Shown: in pieces, positions 16,147-23,223 of the stretch | Position numbering within the stretch: the stretch's first letter is position 1 | Layout of the letters: each line of letters starts with the position of its first letter | Assembly (NCBI GenBank): GCA_038256565.1 | Contig: JBBSKG010000026.1 | Location: 1-24,443 of the forward strand | Direction of reading: 5' to 3' | Length of the DNA: 24,443 bases | DNA from: JACOTK01 sp038256565 | GTDB taxonomy: Bacteria > Actinomycetota > Acidimicrobiia > Acidimicrobiales > CADCSY01 | Position numbers and translations under genes: made by a program | Notes under the pieces: generated by a model | Told to the model about the DNA's origin: nothing | What the model saw: the letters and a program-made list of their open reading frames with translations, nothing else | Databases searched by the model: none

Positions 16147-16695
16147 TCAGCCGAGGGCAGCGATGAGCTCGTCTTTGCTCATGGTCGAGCGTCCGTCAAT
16201 GTCGCTGGCCTTAGCCATCTCGTAGAGCTCTGACTTGGTCAGGCTGGCTAGGTCCCCGTCAGCGGTGGAGCGATCCGTAGAGCGAACCACGACAGCGAAT
16301 GATCCGGTCCCCATGAGACGAGACCCTGCGATGTGGTCGTCACCCAGGATCACTCGGCTGATCGTCCCGCTCTCCGGGTCGAACTCGATGTCGGCGATGC
16401 TCCCGAGGGCGAAGCCGTCCTCGGTGATCACCCTCTTGGAAATCGGGTCGCTGGCCCCCTCAACGGCACGCAGCTCGAGATCTGATTTCGGTTCCCGGAT
16501 CAGGTCGGCATTAACGACCGTGACCGCGTCGGACCCGATGCCACCGGTGTCTGACCAGGACACCACCTGGTTCCCGATGACCATGCCCACGATCGACGAC
16601 GCGCTGGCATCGACGACCATCGCGTCGACGTGACCAATCGTCTCTGCGGTCGAGATATCGACGACTTCACGTCCAAGTGCATTGCGCCAGCGCAT
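16147..16695 (-). CDS. PRC-barrel domain protein with a C-terminal SAP/Rho-N-like helix pair
   Basis: The 182-residue protein has two PRC-barrel-like repeats: one starts ALGREVVDISTAETIGHVDA and the second KRVITEDGFALGSIADIEF. PRC barrels are small beta-barrels that bind proteins or RNA and occur in many stress-linked proteins. The last 30 residues (LTKSELYEMAKASDIDG and then a Lys/Asp helix) resemble the Rho-N/SAP helix-extension-helix found at the end of similar actinobacterial proteins. It starts at 16695, overlapping the stop of the upstream PRC gene (TGATG), so the two are translationally coupled. Its role in the sulfur operon is unknown. No signal peptide is visible. Confidence 0.78.
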   Translation of the reverse strand: MRWRNALGREVVDISTAETIGHVDAMVVDASASSIVGMVIGNQVVSWSDTGGIGSDAVTVVNADLIREPKSDLELRAVEGASDPISKRVITEDGFALGSIADIEFDPESGTISRVILGDDHIAGSRLMGTGSFAVVVRSTDRSTADGDLASLTKSELYEMAKASDIDGRSTMSKDELIAALG

Positions 16696-17261
16696 CAGTT
16701 GGCCTTTCCGGAGAGCGTCGAGCGGAACTCAGCCACGGCACTACCGAAGCCGGACAAATCGTCACGGATGAAGTCGGTGGCCGCATCAGGAACGATGATC
16801 TTCTTGCCCGAGATCGCCAGCGTGTCCAGGAGCGGGATGAAGACGTGGTGGTCGTCTGCGCTACGAGATCCACCGGCCGCTTCGACCTCGAAGCCGACGA
16901 CCTCGGCGTGACGGCCGGTCGCCACCACCACCTCTACCACCTCGCCCAGGTCGGTGCCGCTCTCGGTCATGATCCGATTCCCGAGGACATCCCCACCGTC
17001 ACCAAGGCTGTCCTCAGCGTCGTCACTGAGACTTTCGACGTCGGCCACCACCACTGCGTCGGGCCCGAGGCCGTGGACAGCGCTCCACCGGAGCACTTCG
17101 CTGGCCGGACTGCCGAGAATGCCGTGCTTGCGCAAGGTGAAGCCGAGGATCTCTCCAGAGGTGGTGTTAAACACGACGTCCTTGATCTCCAACGGAGACT
17201 CCCCATCCAGGGTCACCACCGGTCGTCCGATCAGCGTCGTCGCCCGCAACAGACTGGTCAC
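16695..17261 (-). CDS. PRC-barrel domain protein
   Basis: The 188-residue protein has a PRC-barrel-like first half (LIGRPVVTLDGESPLEIKDV with GEILGFTLRK) and a second repeat (NRIMTESGTDLGEVVEVVV with AEVVGFEVEA). It ends in a shorter helical tail lacking the Rho-N/SAP module of its neighbour. It starts with a GTG at 17261 that overlaps the stop of the one-TM microprotein gene by four bases (GTGA). The tandem arrangement with a second PRC gene suggests duplication. The proteins may form a heteromer, possibly anchored by the microprotein; this is inference. Confidence 0.78.
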   Translation of the reverse strand: MTSLLRATTLIGRPVVTLDGESPLEIKDVVFNTTSGEILGFTLRKHGILGSPASEVLRWSAVHGLGPDAVVVADVESLSDDAEDSLGDGGDVLGNRIMTESGTDLGEVVEVVVATGRHAEVVGFEVEAAGGSRSADDHHVFIPLLDTLAISGKKIIVPDAATDFIRDDLSGFGSAVAEFRSTLSGKAN

Positions 17262-17398
17262 GACTTGGATCCCTTGGAGCCGGTGCTCGTCGACCCGATG
17301 ACTCCACCCGATCGGCGCTTGCGTTGTAGTGCAACCACCGCCCCGACGATGAGCAGCACGGCGACGAGAACGATGATCATTATCACGATCGGAGTCAT
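17258..17398 (-). CDS. 46-residue single-span membrane microprotein
   Basis: The ATG at 17398 opens a 46-residue frame. It has one strongly hydrophobic segment (IVIMIIVLVAVLLIVGAVVA) followed by a basic turn (LQRKRRS) and a Gly/Ser/Lys tail ending GSKGSKS, the typical layout of a small type-III-like anchor. Its stop overlaps the GTG start of the next gene by four bases, strong evidence that it is translated as the first gene of the operon. No enzymatic domain is present. Confidence 0.7.
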   Translation of the reverse strand: MTPIVIMIIVLVAVLLIVGAVVALQRKRRSGGVIGSTSTGSKGSKS

Positions 17399-17520
17399 GC
17401 GTCTACCCTACCCAATGTCAGGAGTGAACCGGCCGATTCTCTCGACGACTTCGGGTACGTAGTCGCGGTAGCCCGAGGGCATGCGCGCTGCGTTGGGTCT
17501 GGCGTGTCGCTTGCACCAAA

Positions 17521-17696
17521 CACCCGAGAACCGGCCCGCCTCACCCCATCGCTGATCCGCAGAGAATTCGCCTACTGCGCGCCACCATCGGCACGCCCGC
17601 CCAGCCGCCGAAATCCACCAGAGCGGGCCCGGACAACCCAAAAGCACCCGCAGACCGCCACAGACTCGCTATCCGGCGATCAAGAAGACCGCCTGA
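17521..17696 (+). pseudogene. C-terminal remnant of a second transposase with two frameshifts
   Basis: Three plus-strand frames together rebuild one protein tail. They are ARLTPSLIRREF in one frame (about 17530-17570), then LRATIGTPAQPPKSTRAGP in a second (about 17570-17625), then GPGQPKSTRRPPQTRYPAIK and KTA-stop in a third (17625-17696). The assembled order matches the end of an actinobacterial transposase group whose C-terminus reads like LTPxRVRRGF, GTPAxPPKS, GPGRPKGTRRPPRTRYPA. Two frameshifts and the missing N-terminus show it is dead. It marks the right border of the island. The 122 bases between 17399 and 17520 hold only a short minus-strand tail (MPSGYRDYVPEVVERI) that I do not recognise. 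Confidence 0.65.
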
Positions 17697-17722
17697 CGGT
17701 GCTACCAGGGTTTAATCGTAAG

Positions 17723-18844
17723 CTAGAGAGGAACTATCCACTCCATAACGGTACCAACCCCATCTCGGGGGCGAATCTCACAAGTGCCTCCCAAGATCTT
17801 GGCCCGCTTAGTCATGTTAGCTAGGCCGTTACCTCCCTGGGGGCCCAACCCAGGGAAACCCAGGCCGTCATCCTCGACCCGCAACATAAACTCGGTACTG
17901 GCTTCAATAAAAACGTCAACGCGGTCGCTCTGCGCATGGCGAGCCACATTCGAAAGTGCTTCTCGCAGCACAGCCAGTAGGTGTTCGCCCGTTTCCATTG
18001 AAACCTGCGTGTCGATCGGTCCCGCCAAATGTAGATGGGGTTCAAAACTCAATGGACCTGCCGCTTCGGCCAACACGCTCATTACCTGGGCCCGCAGGCC
18101 CCGGTCTCGATTCGTTGTTGCATGGGGCTGTAGGGCGAAAATGGCTGATCGGATGTCACGAATGGTGACGTCAAGGTCTTCGATCGTCTCTTGGATTCGT
18201 TCGGCAACCTTTGGTTCAGCCAAACGTGCCGTGCTCTGAAGAGACATGCCCGAGGCGAAAAGACGTTGGATAACGGTGTCATGAAGATCACGCGCAATTC
18301 GTTCACGGTCTTCAAGAACCGCCATCTCTTGTACCTGGTCTTGCAAGCGAACGTTTTCGATGATCACCCCAGCCACCGCTGCCAACGCCACCATCAGCTC
18401 TTCGTCACCCTCTGTAAAAGCCCCATCACCTTGTTTTTCTGTCAAATATAGATTTCCAAAAACGCGTCCACGCACCGAAATGGGAACTCCAAGAAACGAA
18501 TGCATCGGCGGATGGTTAGGAGGAAATCCAAAAGAGTCGGGGTGGCTGGCAAGGTCCGTTACCCGAAGAGGTTTAGGATCAACTATCAAAAGACCCAAAA
18601 TGCCCTCACCGGTGGGAAGGGAGCCGATCTTTAAGGCATCCTCGGGGTCAATACCAACATGGATGAACTGGTCCAGCTTGCGCTCATCGCTAATTACTCC
18701 AAGCGCCCCATAGCGAGCATTAACGAGCGTACAGGCAGCTTCTGTGATGTGACGCAGAACCGCTGGCAGGGCCAGATCGGAAGCAACCAGCAAAACTGCG
18801 TCCAGCAAACCGCGGAAACGAGCATCAACTTCTCGTCCATCCAT
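17723..18844 (-). CDS. devS: DevS/DosT-like sensor histidine kinase with one GAF domain
   Basis: The 373-residue kinase has one GAF domain (about 20-168) and no transmembrane segment. A HisKA_3 dimerisation region follows with His188 in RIARDLHDTVIQRLF, then an HATPase with DDGLGF and GGNGLANMTKRA. The HisKA_3 wording is nearly that of mycobacterial DevS. DevS and DosT carry two GAF domains, the first binding heme. Here only one is present, and its wording (HVGID, DPKPLRVTDLASHP, HPPMHSFLGVP) resembles the first one. His111 and His115 fall in the stretch where a heme ligand could lie, which needs testing. It follows the PEP synthase gene by 42 bases on the same strand and probably signals to the DevR protein at 11646-12353. 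Confidence 0.87.
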   Translation of the reverse strand: MDGREVDARFRGLLDAVLLVASDLALPAVLRHITEAACTLVNARYGALGVISDERKLDQFIHVGIDPEDALKIGSLPTGEGILGLLIVDPKPLRVTDLASHPDSFGFPPNHPPMHSFLGVPISVRGRVFGNLYLTEKQGDGAFTEGDEELMVALAAVAGVIIENVRLQDQVQEMAVLEDRERIARDLHDTVIQRLFASGMSLQSTARLAEPKVAERIQETIEDLDVTIRDIRSAIFALQPHATTNRDRGLRAQVMSVLAEAAGPLSFEPHLHLAGPIDTQVSMETGEHLLAVLREALSNVARHAQSDRVDVFIEASTEFMLRVEDDGLGFPGLGPQGGNGLANMTKRAKILGGTCEIRPRDGVGTVMEWIVPL

Positions 18845-18886
18845 GGAGAAAGCATAGACACGTTCGCTCCAGTCGGTGCAGCAGAC

Positions 18887-21223
18887 TTAACGGCGACGAG
18901 CAGCCTCTAAGATAATTTGACGTTCGGCAGCCGCCAAGGTGCGGCGCGTGACGTCTACGGCATCAGGGTTGACCGACACAGAAGTAATCCCAAAGCGCAC
19001 GAGGCGTTCTGCGAACGCTGGATTGTTCGAGGGGGCTTGACCGCAAAGCGATGATGTAACGCCAGCTCGCGTGCACGCCTCAATAATCTGACGAATCGCA
19101 TCGAGTACTGCGTCGTCACTTTCATCAAACAACTCGGCACAAACCTCAGAGTCTCGATCAACACCAAGCATGAGTTGCGTGAGATCGTTGGAACCAATAG
19201 ACACACCGTTAATACCCATGGCCACATACTCGGGGATTCGGTAAACCACCGACGGAACTTCAGCCATGACCCATCGATGCAAACCCCGCTGGCACCCAAG
19301 AGCGCTGGCATCGATTGCATCCAAGCAAATTTCTAACTCCCAACGCGTACGCACAAAAGGAATCATCAGGTGCACATTGGGAACTTGCTCGCGAGTGCGG
19401 GCCAAAGCTTCAAGCTCCATATCGAAAACTTCAGGGTCACGCACGTAGCGATAACAACCCCGGTAGCCGATCATCGGGTTCTCCTCATGGGGTTCAAAAC
19501 CATCGCCGCCTTCAAGTTCACGAAACTCGTTGGTGCGAAAATCCATAGTCCTGTAAATCACCGGCCGAGGCTGAAACGCCATGCCCACACGTACCAGGGC
19601 AGCTGAAAGGGCAGAAACAAATTGCTCACGACTCCCCTTGGCGAGTGCATAGCGGGGATGCAGACCACCAAGTGCATCAGCGATCATGAACTCAGCTCGC
19701 AACAGCCCCACCCCATCGACAGGCAGAGCCGCTACTTCCTCAGCTCGATCGGCAATCGCCAAATTCACATAAAGACGCGTAGCCAGGGACTCATACGGTT
19801 GGACGCTCGTGATCAAATTGGACCCCACTCTTGGCAGGGTTACTGCTCCCTTGTTGGTGACTCCCAACGACTCTGTGACATCACCCGAATAGACCATGCC
19901 ATGGGCCCCGTTCACGGTCACGATCTCACCATTGCGTAAGGTCGTCGTTGCTCCACGAGCACCGACCACAGCTGGTATTCCCAGCTCTCGACTTACGATC
20001 GCTGCGTGACAAGTCATACCACCGCCATCGGTAACCAAAGCGACAGCCCGGCGCATGGTAGGTACCCAATCAGGCGATGTCATCGGTGCTACCAGCACCT
20101 CGCCAGCCAGCAACGTTTCGGCCTCATCAATCGATCCAAGTACTCGCACCGGTCCAGTCACGACCCCCGGTGATGCCCCCAAACCGTGTATCACTGGCTG
20201 GGGTGGTTCTGTCTCGTCCATTTGTACGTTGGACTGTTTGGGTTGCACTGCCAAGTGCTCCAAGGTTGTGATCGGACGGGACTGAACCAGCCACCACCGT
20301 TCTTCTTGGTCCACCGCCCATTCCATGTCTTGAGGTACCTGATAGTGGGCTTCTACCTCGATGGCTAATCTAGCTAAGAGCAGAACCTCGTCGTCGCTTA
20401 ATACCCGCTGCGTTGCCTCCTCGGGGCCGAGTTCGACTCGCTCATCATGGCCACCGGCTCCTCGAATGATCTTGTGGCTCTTGGTGCCTACATGAACCTC
20501 ACGGAGACAAGGTCCTTTTTTGTCGACCAGATAGGTATCGGGCTGAACCTGGCCTCCAACGACCACTTCACCAAGACCGAAGGCTGCTTCGAGCACCACA
20601 CACGAACGATCGCCGCTTGCCGGATCAGCCGAAAACATCACCCCCGAACGCTGCGCATTTACCATGCACTGAACAACCACGGCGATCGCAGGCTCAGCAA
20701 TAACGTGTTGACTGGCCCTGTAAGAAATCACCCGTTGACCATAAGCCGAGGCCCAACAATCACTGATGCGCTTCAACAGCTCATCATCTCCAACCACATT
20801 GGTGAACGTTTCGTTCATCCCCGCAAAAGATGTGTCGCCAGCGTCTTCTGACGTAGCCGATGACCGAACGGCAACGGCATTACCGCCAAGCCGGTGGTAA
20901 GCCTCAATTATGTCCTTAGCCAAAACTTCAGGCACTCCGGCTTCTCGAATCACAGCCTGTAGACGCGTGGCCGCAGCCGCTAACTCATTCATGTTCGTCG
21001 CATCAAGAGCAGCTACCTCGCTCTGCAAGATAGCCCGGACCCCAGCGTCATCCATGGCCTGAAGATAGGCAGGCGCACTGACGACAAACCCTCCGGGAAC
21101 AGGAAAACCCGCTCGTACCAGCTCGCCGAGATTGGCTCCTTTACCTCCGACGAGAGCCACATCTTCTCGCCCAAGATGCTCAAGGGAGACCACGCCGTTA
21201 TGCGATTTTGTTTGGGATGACAC
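18887..21223 (-). CDS. ppsA: Phosphoenolpyruvate synthase (pyruvate, water dikinase)
   Basis: PEP synthase converts pyruvate and ATP to PEP, AMP and phosphate, feeding gluconeogenesis. The 778-residue protein has the expected three parts. The N-terminal ATP-grasp domain carries VGGKGANLGEL, AVRSSATSEDAGDTSFAGM and the segment MEWAVD. The central swivelling domain has the phospho-histidine His406 in GGMTCHAAIVSRELG. The C-terminal TIM barrel has GSNDLTQLMLGVDRD and the catalytic Cys727 in SLCGQAPSN. The length is normal. It is the first gene of a likely ppsA-devS operon, and its start is 60 bases from a GGTCT-AA-AGACC palindrome. Coupling with HAD-GH65 and USPs suggests a carbon-saving program under oxygen limitation; that is inference. 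Confidence 0.94.
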   Translation of the reverse strand: MSSQTKSHNGVVSLEHLGREDVALVGGKGANLGELVRAGFPVPGGFVVSAPAYLQAMDDAGVRAILQSEVAALDATNMNELAAAATRLQAVIREAGVPEVLAKDIIEAYHRLGGNAVAVRSSATSEDAGDTSFAGMNETFTNVVGDDELLKRISDCWASAYGQRVISYRASQHVIAEPAIAVVVQCMVNAQRSGVMFSADPASGDRSCVVLEAAFGLGEVVVGGQVQPDTYLVDKKGPCLREVHVGTKSHKIIRGAGGHDERVELGPEEATQRVLSDDEVLLLARLAIEVEAHYQVPQDMEWAVDQEERWWLVQSRPITTLEHLAVQPKQSNVQMDETEPPQPVIHGLGASPGVVTGPVRVLGSIDEAETLLAGEVLVAPMTSPDWVPTMRRAVALVTDGGGMTCHAAIVSRELGIPAVVGARGATTTLRNGEIVTVNGAHGMVYSGDVTESLGVTNKGAVTLPRVGSNLITSVQPYESLATRLYVNLAIADRAEEVAALPVDGVGLLRAEFMIADALGGLHPRYALAKGSREQFVSALSAALVRVGMAFQPRPVIYRTMDFRTNEFRELEGGDGFEPHEENPMIGYRGCYRYVRDPEVFDMELEALARTREQVPNVHLMIPFVRTRWELEICLDAIDASALGCQRGLHRWVMAEVPSVVYRIPEYVAMGINGVSIGSNDLTQLMLGVDRDSEVCAELFDESDDAVLDAIRQIIEACTRAGVTSSLCGQAPSNNPAFAERLVRFGITSVSVNPDAVDVTRRTLAAAERQIILEAARRR

Positions 21224-21282
21224 AAGGCAACGCTAAGTCTGTTTCATTGTCCACCCCAGGGCACGAGGACCACCGATTTTAT

Positions 21283-21294
21283 GGTCTAAAGACC
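21283..21294. promoter_or_regulatory. DosR-box-like palindrome GGTCTAAAGACC in the ppsA/P-ATPase divergent region
   Basis: GGTCT and AGACC arms flank AA. The site is centred almost midway between the ppsA start (21223) and the ATPase-fragment start (21354). Extended to 14 bases it matches the mycobacterial DosR core GGGACTWWAGTCCC at 10 of 14 positions with the same half-site spacing; the mismatches are symmetric. It is a candidate operator for the DevR protein of this window. The rest of the 130-base gap shows no other clear element. Confidence 0.45.
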
Positions 21295-21353
21295 TCAAGT
21301 TCGCACTGCTCAGACTCTGTTCAAACCCGAACTTTTCGAGACAGAATACCTCG

Positions 21354-22313
21354 GTGAGCCAGCATCTCGACCAGTCGGCGTTGGGCGAGGTTCCCTCTCC
21401 GACAGGTCTCACGGCTGAAGACAAGCTGCGCATCGCCAAGGCACTTCGCCATCGCGGCCATATCGTGGCAATGACTGGTGACGGGGTCAACGATGGACCA
21501 GCTCTACAAGCCGCCGATATTGGTATCGCCATGGGTCGATCGGGCACAGACGTAGCACGCGAGGCGGCCGACCTCGTGTTACTCGACGACGACTTCGGCA
21601 CCATCTTTGCCGCTGTTAAACAGGGCCGAGCCACATTTGTCAACATCCGTCGATTCCTCACCTACCACCTGACGGACAACGTCGCCGAGCTCACGCCATT
21701 CGTTGTATGGGCACTCTCAGGTGGACGATTTCCACTAGCCATCGGCGTGGTGCAGATTCTCTTTCTCGACATAGGTACCGACATGCTTCCAGCCCTAGCA
21801 CTCGGAGCTGAACCTGCCAGCGGTCACCTTATGCAGCAACCACCATATGGACGGCATTTGCTCGACCGCACGGTGGCCCGACGAGCATTTGGCGTGCTCG
21901 GCCCAACCGAAGCCCTAGTCGAGATAAGCGCCTTTGTGGTTACCCTTCTCGTTTCAGGTTGGCGTCCCGGTGACAACTTCCCCACAGGGACACCATTGAT
22001 GGCTGCATCAGGGGCCGCATTCACAGCCGTGGTACTTGGCCAGTTTGCCAATGCTTTTGCCTGTCGGAGCACTACTCGCCCAGCCTGGTCCATCGGACGA
22101 CCAACCAATCGCTTGCTGGTTGGTGCAGTACTGGTCGAGCTGTTCATGCTGATGGGCTTTTTGTTCATCGGGCCAATAGCTTCGGTACTTGAACATGCAC
22201 CCCCAACATATGCCGGTTGGGCCGTTGCCATGTTTGCCATCCCAGCAGTCATTGGTGTCGATGCCATCATCAAGGCATTACATAAAAGCGAGGAACAACT
22301 ACATGAACATTAA
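21354..22313 (+). CDS. C-terminal fragment of a P-type cation ATPase (CtpF-like), possibly a pseudogene
   Basis: The 319-residue frame matches only the last third of a P2-type cation ATPase. It begins at TAEDKLRIAKALRHRGHIVA, with the hinge motif MTGDGVNDGPAL (40-51). The membrane part follows (NVAELTPFVVWAL, QILFLDIGTDMLPALALG) with six predicted C-terminal TM segments. The actuator domain, phosphorylated DKTGT and nucleotide domain are absent, so it cannot pump alone. The first 19 residues do not match the family. A GTG at 21354 is the assumed start, without a strong ribosome site. The frame has no internal stops, and its 3' end overlaps the downstream USP gene, so the truncated form is at least tolerated. 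CtpF (Rv1997) is a DosR-regulon ATPase in M. tuberculosis. Confidence 0.7.
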   Translation: MSQHLDQSALGEVPSPTGLTAEDKLRIAKALRHRGHIVAMTGDGVNDGPALQAADIGIAMGRSGTDVAREAADLVLLDDDFGTIFAAVKQGRATFVNIRRFLTYHLTDNVAELTPFVVWALSGGRFPLAIGVVQILFLDIGTDMLPALALGAEPASGHLMQQPPYGRHLLDRTVARRAFGVLGPTEALVEISAFVVTLLVSGWRPGDNFPTGTPLMAASGAAFTAVVLGQFANAFACRSTTRPAWSIGRPTNRLLVGAVLVELFMLMGFLFIGPIASVLEHAPPTYAGWAVAMFAIPAVIGVDAIIKALHKSEEQLHEH

Positions 22314-22743
22314 GCGCATTGTGGTGGGTACAGATGGATCAACAAACGCTTCCCTGGCTCTACGGTGGGCCATAGACCTGGCGTTAGCCGTTGACGCGGA
22401 GGTTGTGGCCGTGCACTCCATGGGGCTCTTGCTCCACCCTCATCCCGGTGAGACTATCCCCAGCTATGGACACGGTGATGATATTCGCAAGGAGTTCGAG
22501 AACGTCTGGTGTGAGCCGTTACACAACTCGGGAGTTCGGAACCAGTCTGTCTTCCTCGAAGGCAACCCTGTTTCGGGACTTCTCCAAACCTCCACAAATA
22601 TGGATGCCGATCTGATTGTGGTAGGAAGCCGGGGCCATGGTGGCTTTCCCGAACTTCGCCTCGGCAGCACGAGTCATCAGCTTCTCGAACACACTGAACG
22701 ACCCGTAGTAGTGATCCCTAGTGATTGGGAGTCAGCCAACTAG
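22303..22743 (+). CDS. Single-domain universal stress protein
   Basis: The 146-residue UspA protein begins NIKRIVVGTDGSTNASLALR. It has the complete ATP-binding loop G-SR-G-HGGFPELRL-G-S (about residues 107-121) and ends in strand PVVVIPSDW, so nucleotide binding is likely, unlike the tandem USP of this window. The ATG at 22303 has GAGGA nine bases upstream and overlaps the end of the ATPase fragment by 11 bases, which implies translational coupling. An upstream in-frame ATG at 22189 lies within the ATPase frame and is rejected. Its stop codon overlaps that of the converging cupredoxin gene. Confidence 0.9.
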   Translation: MNIKRIVVGTDGSTNASLALRWAIDLALAVDAEVVAVHSMGLLLHPHPGETIPSYGHGDDIRKEFENVWCEPLHNSGVRNQSVFLEGNPVSGLLQTSTNMDADLIVVGSRGHGGFPELRLGSTSHQLLEHTERPVVVIPSDWESAN

Positions 22744-23213
22744 TTAATCGTTAGCGTGCCTTTCATGCCAGCGTCCTCGTGGCCCGGAATATCACAACGC
22801 ATTTTGTAGGTGCCAGGCTTCAACTTGGCGAGGTCAAGCTCAGTGCTCTTGCCGCCATCCAACATGGGTGAGACAACACCGTCAACGCTCAGGTTGTGGA
22901 TCATCGTCCCCTTGTTGACGACATCGATCCTGCTACTTCCTGCCGAAACCTTTACGTCGCCAGGCGTCAGGCTGAACTCCGACAATGTCACTGTCACCCC
23001 TTCTGACGTCGACCCTCCTGAACCGCCCGAGGAGCGGCTCTCCTCTACCGCTCTCGCTGCCAGCGCGACGGCAAAGACTGCGGCTACGAAAGCAAAGATG
23101 GCTATGAACAACCCTCCCATAGCCACCGTATCGGTATTGAGTCCTGGACGTTTTGGGGTTCCTGGGTCAGCATCGACCGAACGATTACTAGATTGAGAAT
23201 CAGAGATGGTCAT
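22740..23213 (-). CDS. Membrane-anchored cupredoxin (type-1 copper protein)
   Basis: The 157-residue protein has a cytoplasmic N-terminus of about 30 residues and one TM segment (about 31-53). A Ser/Gly linker follows, then a cupredoxin domain from about residue 72. Type-1 copper ligands are visible: His106 (MIHNLSV), Cys140, His145 and Met150 in MRCDIPGHEDAGM. Such proteins shuttle electrons outside the membrane. The gene lies ten bases after the multicopper oxidase on the same strand, so it is a likely electron-transfer or copper-donor partner of that enzyme. It converges on the USP gene with overlapping stops (CTAG). Related domains occur in cytochrome oxidase and nitrite-reductase-associated proteins, so the partner assignment is inference. 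Confidence 0.85.
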   Translation of the reverse strand: MTISDSQSSNRSVDADPGTPKRPGLNTDTVAMGGLFIAIFAFVAAVFAVALAARAVEESRSSGGSGGSTSEGVTVTLSEFSLTPGDVKVSAGSSRIDVVNKGTMIHNLSVDGVVSPMLDGGKSTELDLAKLKPGTYKMRCDIPGHEDAGMKGTLTIN

Positions 23214-23223
23214 GGGGGCTCCT

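Larger units (their letters stand above)
14500..17696. mobile_element. Acquired high-GC island bracketed by two transposase stubs
   Basis: From the end of the APH-AAA gene to just before the end of devS, base composition rises visibly and codons become GC-ending. The change is abrupt at both ends. The left border carries the C-terminal stub of an IS3-like transposase facing left, and the right border a decayed transposase stub facing right. Between them lies one minus-strand operon of overlapping genes (17398 to 14641). The island sits exactly between two converging genes, so it breaks neither. No terminal inverted repeats or target duplication could be identified by eye. A misassembly join is possible but less likely, given that two transposase stubs mark the borders. 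Confidence 0.6.

Noticed and set aside
16677..17462. Plus-strand open frame of 261 codons opposite the PRC-barrel genes
   Set aside because: Antisense shadow of high-GC coding sequence with no domain and no ribosome site. The minus-strand frames overlap each other as operon genes.
17408..17647. Minus-strand open frame of 79 codons in the right island border
   Set aside because: Its Trp/Arg-rich start is antisense to the transposase remnant. Only the last 25 residues look ordinary and match no family I know.
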